Source: SIG440 sp045645905
GTDB lineage: Bacteria > Bacillota > Clostridia > Monoglobales > Monoglobaceae
DNA: 41,582 bases
Assembly: GCA_045645905.1 (NCBI GenBank)
Contig: JAZRJT010000056.1
Location: forward strand, 1-41,582
Direction: 5' to 3'
The notes beneath the pieces were generated by a model. That model had not been told where the DNA came from and ran no database searches. It saw nothing but the letters and a program-made list of their open reading frames with translations. This document shows positions 32,957-40,968 of the stretch, in pieces. How positions within the stretch are numbered: position 1 is the first letter of the stretch; the number at the start of each line of letters is the position of its first letter. Both the position numbers and the translations under genes were made by a program.

Positions 32957-34045
32957 ATGGCCAATAAATTAGATGAGGCAAGAAAAATCATTAATAAGGT
33001 TGATTCGAAAATGGCAGACCTTTTTACAGAAAGAATGAAAGCTGCCGAAATGGTTTTTGAATATAAAAAGGAATTTGGTCTTCCTATCCTTGACCAAAAG
33101 CGTGAAGATGAGGTCGTTGAAAAGAATTCGGCTATGATTAAGGATGAGGTTTTAAAGGGCTATTACATTGATTTTATCAAGAAACTTATGTCAGTTTCGC
33201 GAGCATATCAATACCGTATGCAAAGCGGCATAAAGGTTGCATACAGTGGTGTTGAAGGCGCTTTTGCACACATTGCGGCAGGAAGAATATTCCCGGACAG
33301 CAGCAGAGTATCATATCGTGATTTCAAATCTGCTTATGATGCGGTTATAAACGGAGAATGTGATGTGGCAGTTCTTCCTATTGAAAACAGTTATGCCGGT
33401 GAAGTAGGGCAGACAATTGACCTTATCTTTTCAGGCGGACTTTTCATAAACGGAATATATGAACTTGAAATTCATCAGAATTTGCTTGGAGTTCCCGGAG
33501 CAACAGTTGAAGATATCAAAAAGGTCATAAGTCATCCTCAGGCTCTTTCTCAGTGCCATGACTACATCAATCTGCGAGGTTTTAATACTGAGGAGGCAAA
33601 CAATACTGCAGTCGCGGCTAAAACTGTTGCGGATATGAATGATAAATCACTTGGTGCAGTTGCAAGTGTGGAAACAGCAGAAATTTACGGACTTAAAGTG
33701 CTGGAAGCAAATATAAACAAAAGCGGAGAAAACACCACACGTTTTGCTGTTCTTTCAAAAGTGAAAGCAAATTCAACTTCACTTTCAAATTCTGTTCTGA
33801 TGTTTACTGTTAAGAATGAAGCAGGTTCTCTTGCAAATGCAATCAGTATAATTGGTAAATATGGCTATAATATGACAGCGCTGAGAAGCAGACCGCGGAA
33901 AAAACACTCGTGGCAATATTATTTCTATATAGAAATTGACGGAACAACCGAAACGGAAGAAGGCAGAAGAATGCTTGAAGAATTAAATGAGGTGTGCGAT
34001 AAACTTAAGGTTGCAGGTACTTTTGCACCGCACAGTGAAATATGA
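32957..34045 (+). CDS. pheA: bifunctional chorismate mutase/prephenate dehydratase (P-protein)
   Basis: Cytoplasmic enzyme converting chorismate to prephenate and then phenylpyruvate, the Phe precursor. The 362-residue protein has an AroQ-type mutase at about 1-85 (LDEARKIINKVDSKMADLFTERM), a periplasmic-binding-fold dehydratase at about 96-270 (VAYSGVEGAFAHIAA, LPIENSYAGEVGQTIDLI, NTTRFAVLSK with the TRF catalytic motif) and a C-terminal ACT domain (EAGSLANAISIIGKYGYNMTALRSRP) for Phe feedback. The usual ESRP is LRSRP here. I used the ATG at 32957 with AAGGA; an in-frame TTG at 32939 would place the site inside the gene. First gene of the aro operon; overlaps the aroB reading region by ATGA. 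Confidence 0.96.
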   Translation: MANKLDEARKIINKVDSKMADLFTERMKAAEMVFEYKKEFGLPILDQKREDEVVEKNSAMIKDEVLKGYYIDFIKKLMSVSRAYQYRMQSGIKVAYSGVEGAFAHIAAGRIFPDSSRVSYRDFKSAYDAVINGECDVAVLPIENSYAGEVGQTIDLIFSGGLFINGIYELEIHQNLLGVPGATVEDIKKVISHPQALSQCHDYINLRGFNTEEANNTAVAAKTVADMNDKSLGAVASVETAEIYGLKVLEANINKSGENTTRFAVLSKVKANSTSLSNSVLMFTVKNEAGSLANAISIIGKYGYNMTALRSRPRKKHSWQYYFYIEIDGTTETEEGRRMLEELNEVCDKLKVAGTFAPHSEI

Positions 34046-34056
34046 GGTATTTTGAT

Positions 34057-35070
34057 ATGAATATACATATGGAATTAAAAGAAAACAGTTATGACATAGT
34101 TGTGAAAAGAGGAATTTTAGAGGATGTAGGCAAGCATCTGAATTTAGACAGACGAGTTCTTGTTGTAACCGATTCGGGCGTGCCTGAAAATTATGCACAG
34201 ACAATTGCAAAGCAAAGCAAAGAAGCCGTTATCTTCACCGTCAAATCGGGCGAAGAGTCAAAAAGCCTTGAAGTTTTTGGAAATCTCCTTCAAAAGATGC
34301 TTGAAAACAACTTTTCAAGAAAGGATTGTGTTGTTGCAGTAGGCGGAGGAGTTGTGGGTGACCTTTCGGGGTTTGCCGCATCAGCGTATATGCGTGGCAT
34401 TGATTTTTATAATATACCAACAACATTACTTTCGCAGATTGACTCTTCAATCGGCGGAAAAACCGCAATCAATTTTGGCGGAGTGAAAAACATCGTAGGC
34501 GCATTTTATCAGCCTAAGAAGGTTTTGATAGACCCCGAACTTTTAAAAACTTTACCTGAAAGACAATTTTCAAACGGACTTGCCGAAGCAATAAAAATGT
34601 CTTTGACTTCCGATAAGGAGCTTTTTAAAATATTTGAAAATAATGATATAAAAGAGAATATTGATGAAATTATAATTCGTTCGCTGAATATAAAAAAAAT
34701 AGTCGTTGAGCAGGATGAAAAGGAATCCGGGCTCAGAAAAATCTTGAATTTCGGTCATACTGTCGGTCACGGAATCGAAAGCAGCGGAAATATGTCAGAA
34801 CTTTATCATGGCGAGTGTGTCGCATTGGGACTAATACCAATGTGTCACGAAAAAATAAGACCAAGAGTAATTGAAGTTCTAAAAAAATGTAATTTATATA
34901 ATCCGATTGAATTTGACTGGGATAAGATTAAAGACGCAGCGTTTCATGATAAAAAGGCAGATGGTGAATTTGTGACTGTAACAACCGTATCGGATGTAGG
35001 CAGTTTTGAGCTGAAAACGATGAAATGCAGTGACGTTATGGAACTGGCGAAGAACTGTTTTGAGGGGTGA
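34057..35070 (+). CDS. aroB: 3-dehydroquinate synthase
   Basis: Second shikimate step: DAHP to 3-dehydroquinate, NAD- and metal-dependent. The 337-residue protein starts MNIHMELKENSYDIVV, the standard N-terminus. The ATG at 34057 with TGAGGT 8 bp upstream is preferred over the ATG at 34042 that overlaps the pheA stop. Motifs: SGEESKSLEVF, AVGGGVVGDLSGFAAS, YMRGIDFYNIPTTLLSQIDSSIGGKTAIN, NGLAEAIK and the metal ligands in LNFGHTVGHGIE, with YHGECVALG. It follows pheA immediately and precedes aroC by a few bases, so it is a mid-operon gene. Confidence 0.96.
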   Translation: MNIHMELKENSYDIVVKRGILEDVGKHLNLDRRVLVVTDSGVPENYAQTIAKQSKEAVIFTVKSGEESKSLEVFGNLLQKMLENNFSRKDCVVAVGGGVVGDLSGFAASAYMRGIDFYNIPTTLLSQIDSSIGGKTAINFGGVKNIVGAFYQPKKVLIDPELLKTLPERQFSNGLAEAIKMSLTSDKELFKIFENNDIKENIDEIIIRSLNIKKIVVEQDEKESGLRKILNFGHTVGHGIESSGNMSELYHGECVALGLIPMCHEKIRPRVIEVLKKCNLYNPIEFDWDKIKDAAFHDKKADGEFVTVTTVSDVGSFELKTMKCSDVMELAKNCFEG

Positions 35071-35075
35071 TACAG

Positions 35076-36167
35076 ATGAAAAATACGTTTGGAACAAGTG
35101 TAGCAATTACCATAATTGGTGAAAGTCACGGCGAATATATAGGTGCAGTTATTGACGGGTTAGCCCCCGGGATAGATGTCAATGAAGAATATATCAACCA
35201 TATGCTTTACCTTAGACGGCCTGACGGAAAGATTTCAACACCGAGAAAAGAAAAGGACGAGTTCAGGATTGTAAGCGGTGTTATCAGCGGGAAAACAACA
35301 GGGACCCCCATAACAATTCTGATACCCAATGAAAATGTCAAAAGCGGTGATTACTCACAGATGAAGACGATTGCAAGACCAGCACATGCAGATTATACCG
35401 CCGAGTGTAAATATCACGGATTTCAGGATTCACGTGGCGGCGGACATTTCAGCGGCAGAATAACTGCGGCGCTTGTAGCTGCAGGTGCAATTTGCAAATC
35501 TGCATTGGAACAAAAAGGCATTTATATCGGAACTCACGTAATGAAATGTGCAGGAATTTCTGACAGAGAATTTGATAATTTGATGAGTGACATTGAAGAG
35601 TTGAATAAAAAAAACTTTGCTGTACTTGACATGGCAAACAGTGAAAAAATGAGAGATGCCATTTTAAATGCGGCATCAGACGGAGACAGCGTTGGCGGAG
35701 TTTTAGAAACAGCAATTACAGGAATGCCTGAAGGCATTGGAGAACCGTGGTTTGACTCGGTTGAAAGTATGCTTTCACATATGATGTTTTCAATCCCGGC
35801 AGTTAAGGGAATTGAATTCGGCGCCGGATTTGAAATTGCGGATATGAAAGGCTATGATGCCAATGATGAGATGAAAATAGAAAACGGGAAAATAGTGACA
35901 ACTACAAATAACAATGGCGGAATAAATGGTGGCATTACCAACGGAATGCCAATCATTTTCAGAACTGCAATTAAACCCACACCAACAATTTTTAAACAAC
36001 AAAACACAGTAGATTTCAAGAATATGGCTGAAACTGTTTTAAAACCTGGTGGCAGACACGATCCTGCAATCGTACATCGGGCAAGAGTTGTGCAAGATGC
36101 GGCAGCAGCAATTGTTTTATGTGATGTACTTGCAATGAGATTTGGTACAGACTGGTTAAAGGGATGA
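35076..36167 (+). CDS. aroC: chorismate synthase
   Basis: Last common step: EPSP to chorismate, using reduced FMN. The 363-residue protein shows TFGTSVAITIIGESHG, the signature DYTAECKYHGFQDSRGGGHFSGR, and GGINGGITNGMPIIFR, HDPAIVHRARVVQDAAAA near the C-terminus, where the conserved Arg/His residues lie. I use the ATG at 35076; a GTG at 35067 overlaps aroB but puts the GAGGGGTGA ribosome binding site inside the gene. It is 5 bp after aroB and 7 bp before the aroE-aroK fusion. Confidence 0.97.
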   Translation: MKNTFGTSVAITIIGESHGEYIGAVIDGLAPGIDVNEEYINHMLYLRRPDGKISTPRKEKDEFRIVSGVISGKTTGTPITILIPNENVKSGDYSQMKTIARPAHADYTAECKYHGFQDSRGGGHFSGRITAALVAAGAICKSALEQKGIYIGTHVMKCAGISDREFDNLMSDIEELNKKNFAVLDMANSEKMRDAILNAASDGDSVGGVLETAITGMPEGIGEPWFDSVESMLSHMMFSIPAVKGIEFGAGFEIADMKGYDANDEMKIENGKIVTTTNNNGGINGGITNGMPIIFRTAIKPTPTIFKQQNTVDFKNMAETVLKPGGRHDPAIVHRARVVQDAAAAIVLCDVLAMRFGTDWLKG

Positions 36168-36174
36168 TAGAATT

Positions 36175-37422
36175 ATGAAAAAATACGGGTGTATAGGGAA
36201 GAAATTGACACATAGCTTCTCAAAAGAAATTCATACAAAGCTTGCTGATTATGAATATGAACTTATTGAACTTTTGGAAGACGAAATAAAAACATTTTTT
36301 GAAGAAAAAAACTTTGAAGCAATAAATGTTACAATACCATATAAAGAGACTGTTATTCCCTATCTTGATTCGGTCAGCGAAATAGCAAAGAGAATCGGAG
36401 CTGTTAACACAATTGTAAATAAAGATGGCAAGCTATACGGATATAACACCGATTATTACGGAATGAAGGCACTTATTGAAAAAATCGGTATTGATTTAAA
36501 AGACAAAAAGGTTCTCATTCTCGGAACCGGCGGAACAAGCAAAACCGCCGCTGTTTTAACAAAGGATATGGGTGCTGCCGAGATTTTAACGGTAAGCAGA
36601 AATAAATCTAATAATCATATAACCTATGAAGAAGCAAAAACCAAGCATACCGATGCAGATGTGATAATCAATACAACACCTTCGGGAATGTTTCCGGATT
36701 GTGATTCAAAGCCAATTGATATATCGGCATTTACTTTTTTAGAGGGTGTGGTTGACGTAGTGTATAATCCTCTTTGCACCAACCTTGTATCAGATGCAAA
36801 AAGGAAGGGTCTTAAAGCCGAAGGCGGTTTGTATATGCTTGTTATGCAGGCGGTGGTTGCTGTTGAAAAATTCCTTGATACCCGGATACCAAAGAAAACT
36901 GCCGACAGTGTATATCAATCCGTTCTTTTGGCAAAGGAAAATATTGTCTTGACAGGTATGCCCGGGAGCGGAAAAAGCACAGTTGGAAGACTTTTAAAGA
37001 TAGATGGTTTTGATTTTGTTGATACAGATACAGAAATCGAAAAACGGTGTGGATGTACCATTAAAGAACTGATAAGCGCCAAAGGCGAAAAGTATTTTAG
37101 AGATTTGGAAACAGAGGTTATACGAGATGTATCTGCAAATAGCTGTCGCATCATTTCAACAGGTGGCGGGGCAATTTTAAGAGAGGAAAATGTAAATTTT
37201 CTTAAACGAAACGGCAAGCTGTTTTTCATAAATGCTGATGTCAAAAGACTTCAGGCAACTGATGACAGGCCACTTTCGGATACAAACGAAAAGCTTAAAA
37301 AACTTTATTCTGAAAGAATGGAGATTTATCAAGCTACTGCAGACATAACCGTACCCGATATGACTACTCCCGAGGCTGAGGCTGAATATATTCTTAAAAA
37401 ACGAATGGAGCAGATACTATGA
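36175..37422 (+). CDS. shikimate dehydrogenase-shikimate kinase fusion (AroE-AroK)
   Basis: One 415-residue protein carries two consecutive shikimate steps. Residues 1 to about 252 are AroE: VTIPYKE with Lys57, GAVNTIV, NTDYYGM with Asp93 (the Lys/Asp catalytic pair), VLILGTGGTSKTA nucleotide loop and a helical C-terminal part. Residues of about 255-415 are AroK: Walker A VLTGMPGSGKSTVGR, DFVDTDTEIEKR, FRDLETEVIRD, STGGGAILREENV and the lid DDRPLSDTNEKL. There is no stop, frameshift or internal ribosome binding site of note at the junction, so a genuine fusion is likely. Combined activity could let shikimate pass to the kinase domain; channelling is speculative. Confidence 0.93.
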   Translation: MKKYGCIGKKLTHSFSKEIHTKLADYEYELIELLEDEIKTFFEEKNFEAINVTIPYKETVIPYLDSVSEIAKRIGAVNTIVNKDGKLYGYNTDYYGMKALIEKIGIDLKDKKVLILGTGGTSKTAAVLTKDMGAAEILTVSRNKSNNHITYEEAKTKHTDADVIINTTPSGMFPDCDSKPIDISAFTFLEGVVDVVYNPLCTNLVSDAKRKGLKAEGGLYMLVMQAVVAVEKFLDTRIPKKTADSVYQSVLLAKENIVLTGMPGSGKSTVGRLLKIDGFDFVDTDTEIEKRCGCTIKELISAKGEKYFRDLETEVIRDVSANSCRIISTGGGAILREENVNFLKRNGKLFFINADVKRLQATDDRPLSDTNEKLKKLYSERMEIYQATADITVPDMTTPEAEAEYILKKRMEQIL

Positions 37423-37847
37423 AAATTCTTGTTATAAATGGTCCAAACTTAAATATGCTTGGAATTCGCGAGCCAGACCATTACGGGCGGGAAACCTATG
37501 CAAATCTTTGTGAAAAAATACAAAAACATTGTGAAAGTAAGGATATAGAGGTCAAACTTTACCAATCCAATCACGAAGGCGACCTTGTTGACGAAATTCA
37601 AAAGGCGTATGGGAACGTTGAGGGTATTGTTATAAATCCCGGGGCGTATACCCACACAAGCATTGCGATTTTAGACGCGGTCAAATCGGTGAATATCCCA
37701 GCTGTTGAGGTACATATTTCAAAAGTTGAAGAGCGTGAAGATTTCAGACAGGTAAGTTATGTAAGGCTTGCCTGCAAAAAAACAATTACAGGACATGGCA
37801 CAGATGGATATCTTGAGGCCATTGACTATCTTGTTGAGGGGATATAA
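37419..37847 (+). CDS. aroQ: type II 3-dehydroquinate dehydratase
   Basis: Third shikimate step, 3-dehydroquinate to 3-dehydroshikimate, by the dodecameric type II enzyme. At 142 residues it has the usual size: LVINGPNLNMLGIREPDHYG (Tyr22, catalytic base), QSNHEGDLVDEIQ, INPGAYTHTSIAILDA with His79 and VEVHISKVEEREDFR with His99. The ATG overlaps the TGA of the aroE-aroK fusion. AroD-type class I is excluded because the size and motifs differ. Confidence 0.97.
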   Translation: MKILVINGPNLNMLGIREPDHYGRETYANLCEKIQKHCESKDIEVKLYQSNHEGDLVDEIQKAYGNVEGIVINPGAYTHTSIAILDAVKSVNIPAVEVHISKVEEREDFRQVSYVRLACKKTITGHGTDGYLEAIDYLVEGI

Positions 37848-39050
37848 ATGATAGCAAAATTTGAACCGTGTAAATTAAAAGGAATTGCATATGCACCACC
37901 ATCGAAAAGTATGGCACACAGATATTTGATAGGGGCTGCTTTATCAAAGGAACAGTGCGTGTTATCAGGCGTTGATTACAGCGAAGATATCCTTGCAAGT
38001 ATTGATTGCCTAAAGGCACTGGGTGCAGAAATAACAACAGATAATGATACTGTATATATTAACCCGGATAACTTTATGCAAGCGAGAAATCCTGTGTTGG
38101 AATGCAGGGAAAGCGGAAGCACATTAAGGTTTTTTATACCGCTTGCGTTGTGTCTTGGAAAAGAAGTAACTTTAAAAGGCAGCACACGACTTTTTGAAAG
38201 GCCTCTGGATGTTTATGAAGAGCTTTGCTGTGAGAATGGTTTTAAATTTAAAAAGGAAGTAAATTCTGTAACCGTTTGTGGCAGTCTTAAAAGCGGCAAC
38301 TATAAAATCAAGGGAGATATCAGCAGTCAATTTATTACAGGACTCATTTTTGCCCTTATATATCTTGGCGGCAACTCTTCTATAGAAGTTATTCCTCCGT
38401 TCGAAAGCAGGTCGTATATAAATCTTACAATATCTTCCTTGAAGTCATTTGGTGCGGATGTCGAGTTTGTTGATGAATACAACATTTCAATAAAAAAATC
38501 GCAACTGCAATCGTATTCAGGAAGAATCGAAGGAGATTATTCAAATGCGGCGTTTCTGGATGCATTTAATTACGTTGGTTCAGAAGTGAGAATTAATAAT
38601 CTCAATCCTGACAGCCTTCAGGGAGACAAGGTATATAAAGAGTATTTTAAAAAAATATCAGACGGAACACCAACTCTTGATATTTCCGATTGCCCTGACC
38701 TCGGGCCTGTGCTAATTGCACTTTCTGCACTTAAAGACGGGGCAACATTTACGGGCACCGACAGGCTAAAGGCAAAAGAAAGTGACAGAGGAAAAGCTAT
38801 GCATGAGGAGCTTCAAAAGCTTGGCGGAGGACTTATATTTGGCGATAATTTCATAACAGTACCCAAGCAGGAATTAAAAAATCAAGGCATAGTCCTTGAC
38901 GGACACAATGACCACAGAATTGTTATGGCGATGTCTGTGATACTTTCAAAAATTAGCGGAAAAATTTCCGGAATCGAGGCAGTAAAGAAAAGTTATCCCG
39001 GATTTTTTGAAGAAATAGAGAAACTTGGAGCGAGAGTGAGGACAGAATGA
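37848..39050 (+). CDS. aroA: 5-enolpyruvylshikimate-3-phosphate synthase
   Basis: EPSP synthase, sixth step, 400 residues, slightly shorter than the enteric enzyme. PPSKSMAHRYLIGAAL binds phosphate and shikimate 3-phosphate. The loop CRESGSTLRFFIPLALCLG replaces the enteric GNAGTAMRPL, so Gly is kept but neighbours differ and the following Pro is Phe. RLFERPLDVYEEL, GDISSQFITGLIFALI, LGPVLIALSALK, DRLKAKESDRGKAMHEEL and GHNDHRIVMAMSVI follow. It begins immediately after the aroQ stop and its TGA overlaps tyrA. The loop differs from the glyphosate-sensitive enteric form. Confidence 0.96.
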   Translation: MIAKFEPCKLKGIAYAPPSKSMAHRYLIGAALSKEQCVLSGVDYSEDILASIDCLKALGAEITTDNDTVYINPDNFMQARNPVLECRESGSTLRFFIPLALCLGKEVTLKGSTRLFERPLDVYEELCCENGFKFKKEVNSVTVCGSLKSGNYKIKGDISSQFITGLIFALIYLGGNSSIEVIPPFESRSYINLTISSLKSFGADVEFVDEYNISIKKSQLQSYSGRIEGDYSNAAFLDAFNYVGSEVRINNLNPDSLQGDKVYKEYFKKISDGTPTLDISDCPDLGPVLIALSALKDGATFTGTDRLKAKESDRGKAMHEELQKLGGGLIFGDNFITVPKQELKNQGIVLDGHNDHRIVMAMSVILSKISGKISGIEAVKKSYPGFFEEIEKLGARVRTE

Positions 39051-39904
39051 TAGTAGACGTAAGCAAAAAAATATTGATAGTTGGGCTTGGGCTCTTGGGC
39101 GGAAGCTATGCAAGAGTTTTGAAACGATTTGGATTTCATATAAGTGCAATTACAAAAGAGCAGAGCTCAATAGATTATGCTCTTAATGAAGGGATAATAG
39201 ACGAAGGCTCAATTGAGCTTGATAAAAAAATTATTGGTGATGCAGACCTGGTGGTTTTTGCCCTGTATCCGCATGTTTTTGTTGAATGGATTGAGCAAAA
39301 TCAAAATCTGTTTAAAAGCGGTGCACTAATAACCGACGTAACAGGTGTCAAGGGCAGTATTATATATAAAATTCAAGATATGCTGCGGACGGATGTTGAA
39401 TTTATTGCAGCGCATCCGATGGCGGGTCGCGAGGTATCGGGAGTAGAAAACAGCAGTGATAAGATGTTTTCAGGTGCAAACTATATTGTGACTCCCACAA
39501 ACAAAAACACCCCCGAGGCAATTAATACCTGCCTTGAACTCGGAAGGCTTTTGGGTTTTTCAAATGTTACCACCCTTTCGCCGGAAGAACATGACGAAAT
39601 GATAGGTTTTCTTTCACAGCTAACACATTGCATTGCCATTACACTTATGACCTGCAACGATAAGGACAATATGGAAAAATTCACTGGTGACTCATTCCGT
39701 GACCTGACTCGGATTGCACGCATAAACGATTTGATGTGGAGCGAACTTTTTGTTGCAAACAAAGATGCTCTTCTTAAACAGATGGATATGTTTATAGACA
39801 AATTTAATGAACTTAAAACGATGCTAAAAACAGAAGATGTTGAGGGTATGAGAGAAATGATGCGCCATTCAACAAAGCGCAGAGCATTATTCGACAAAAA
39901 ATAA
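39047..39904 (+). CDS. tyrA: prephenate dehydrogenase
   Basis: NAD-dependent oxidative decarboxylation of prephenate to 4-hydroxyphenylpyruvate, the Tyr precursor, 285 residues. The Rossmann motif is ILIVGLGLLGGSYARVL. The prephenate site includes FIAAHPMAGREVSGVENS and QLTHCIAITLM with catalytic His, and EEHDEMIGFLS. No mutase domain and no C-terminal ACT domain are present, unlike Bacillus TyrA, so feedback by Tyr may be weak or act elsewhere. The ATG overlaps the aroA stop. Arogenate specificity cannot be ruled out by eye. Confidence 0.94.
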   Translation: MIVDVSKKILIVGLGLLGGSYARVLKRFGFHISAITKEQSSIDYALNEGIIDEGSIELDKKIIGDADLVVFALYPHVFVEWIEQNQNLFKSGALITDVTGVKGSIIYKIQDMLRTDVEFIAAHPMAGREVSGVENSSDKMFSGANYIVTPTNKNTPEAINTCLELGRLLGFSNVTTLSPEEHDEMIGFLSQLTHCIAITLMTCNDKDNMEKFTGDSFRDLTRIARINDLMWSELFVANKDALLKQMDMFIDKFNELKTMLKTEDVEGMREMMRHSTKRRALFDKK

Positions 39905-39925
39905 TTATACTTGGAGGAAATAAAA

Positions 39926-40954
39926 ATGAATATGAATTTTAAACGCAAATTACCAATCCCTATGGAGATAAAGGAGCAGTACCCATTATCATACAAGCTT
40001 GAACAGTTAAAAGTAAAAAGAGATATGGAAATCAAGTCGGTATTCGAAGGCGAGGATGACAGATTTATACTGATTATAGGCCCGTGCTCGGCAGACCACG
40101 ATGACAGCGTGATAGATTATATCTTGCGCCTCAGAGAAGTGCAGGAGAAAGTGTCTGATAAAATCCTTATCATTCCTCGAATTTATACAAACAAGCCAAG
40201 AACAACCGGAGACGGATATAAGGGAATGCTTCATCAGCCTGACCCAAATAAGGAATCCGATATGCTAAAAGGAGTTATTGCAATCAGAAATTTGCATATC
40301 AGAGCCATAGAAGAAACGGGCTTTACCTGTGCTGATGAAATGCTTTACCCTGAAAATTACAGATACCTTTCGGACCTTTTATCGTATGTGGCAATCGGTG
40401 CAAGATCGGTTGAAAACCAAAAGCACAGACTTACCGCAAGCGGTCTTGATATTCCTGTAGGAATGAAAAACCCTACTGCGGGGGATATATCCGTAATGAT
40501 GAATTCCATAACCGCCGCACAACACTCTCATACCTTCATTTACAGAGGATGGGAGGTTGAAAGTCAGGGCAATCCGCTTTCCCACGCAATACTCAGAGGA
40601 TACGTAAACAAACACGGCCAGTCTATGCCAAACTACCACTACGAAGACCTGATTCATCTTGCAGAAATATATGAAAAATCAGGGCTCAGCAATCCGGCGG
40701 TTATTATTGATACAAACCACGCAAACTCAGGCAAAAAATGGATGGAACAGCCACGAATTGCCAAGGAAGTCCTTCACAGCTGCAGACATTCTGCCGATAT
40801 AAAAAAGATAGTTAAGGGTCTTATGATAGAAAGTTATATTGAAGACGGTGCACAAAAGCCCGAAGAATGTACCTACGGAAAGTCTATAACCGACCCATGT
40901 CTCGGTTGGGAAAAAACCGAAAAACTTATTTATGATTTGGCAGATGTCCTTTAA
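39926..40954 (+). CDS. aroF: 3-deoxy-7-phosphoheptulonate synthase (AroG/F/H-type DAHP synthase)
   Basis: First committed step: PEP plus erythrose 4-phosphate to DAHP. The 342-residue protein is the type I-alpha (enteric AroG/F/H) form, with IIGPCSADHDDSVIDYI, YTNKPRTTGDGYKGMLHQP, GARSVENQKHR, GMKNPTAGD, IYRGWE, and the metal residues in DTNHANSGKKW. There is no extra regulatory domain, although relatives bind Phe or Tyr at the N-terminus. I use the ATG at 39926 with GGAGGA, because the upstream TTG at 39911 places this site inside the reading frame. It is the last biosynthetic gene of the operon. The symbol is generic; which amino acid inhibits it is unknown. Confidence 0.95.
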   Translation: MNMNFKRKLPIPMEIKEQYPLSYKLEQLKVKRDMEIKSVFEGEDDRFILIIGPCSADHDDSVIDYILRLREVQEKVSDKILIIPRIYTNKPRTTGDGYKGMLHQPDPNKESDMLKGVIAIRNLHIRAIEETGFTCADEMLYPENYRYLSDLLSYVAIGARSVENQKHRLTASGLDIPVGMKNPTAGDISVMMNSITAAQHSHTFIYRGWEVESQGNPLSHAILRGYVNKHGQSMPNYHYEDLIHLAEIYEKSGLSNPAVIIDTNHANSGKKWMEQPRIAKEVLHSCRHSADIKKIVKGLMIESYIEDGAQKPEECTYGKSITDPCLGWEKTEKLIYDLADVL

Positions 40955-40968
40955 CAGAGGTGCATGGG

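Noticed and set aside
39481..40035. 184-codon minus-strand open frame
   Set aside because: It is antisense to tyrA and aroF, low-complexity and without a ribosome binding site that I can support.
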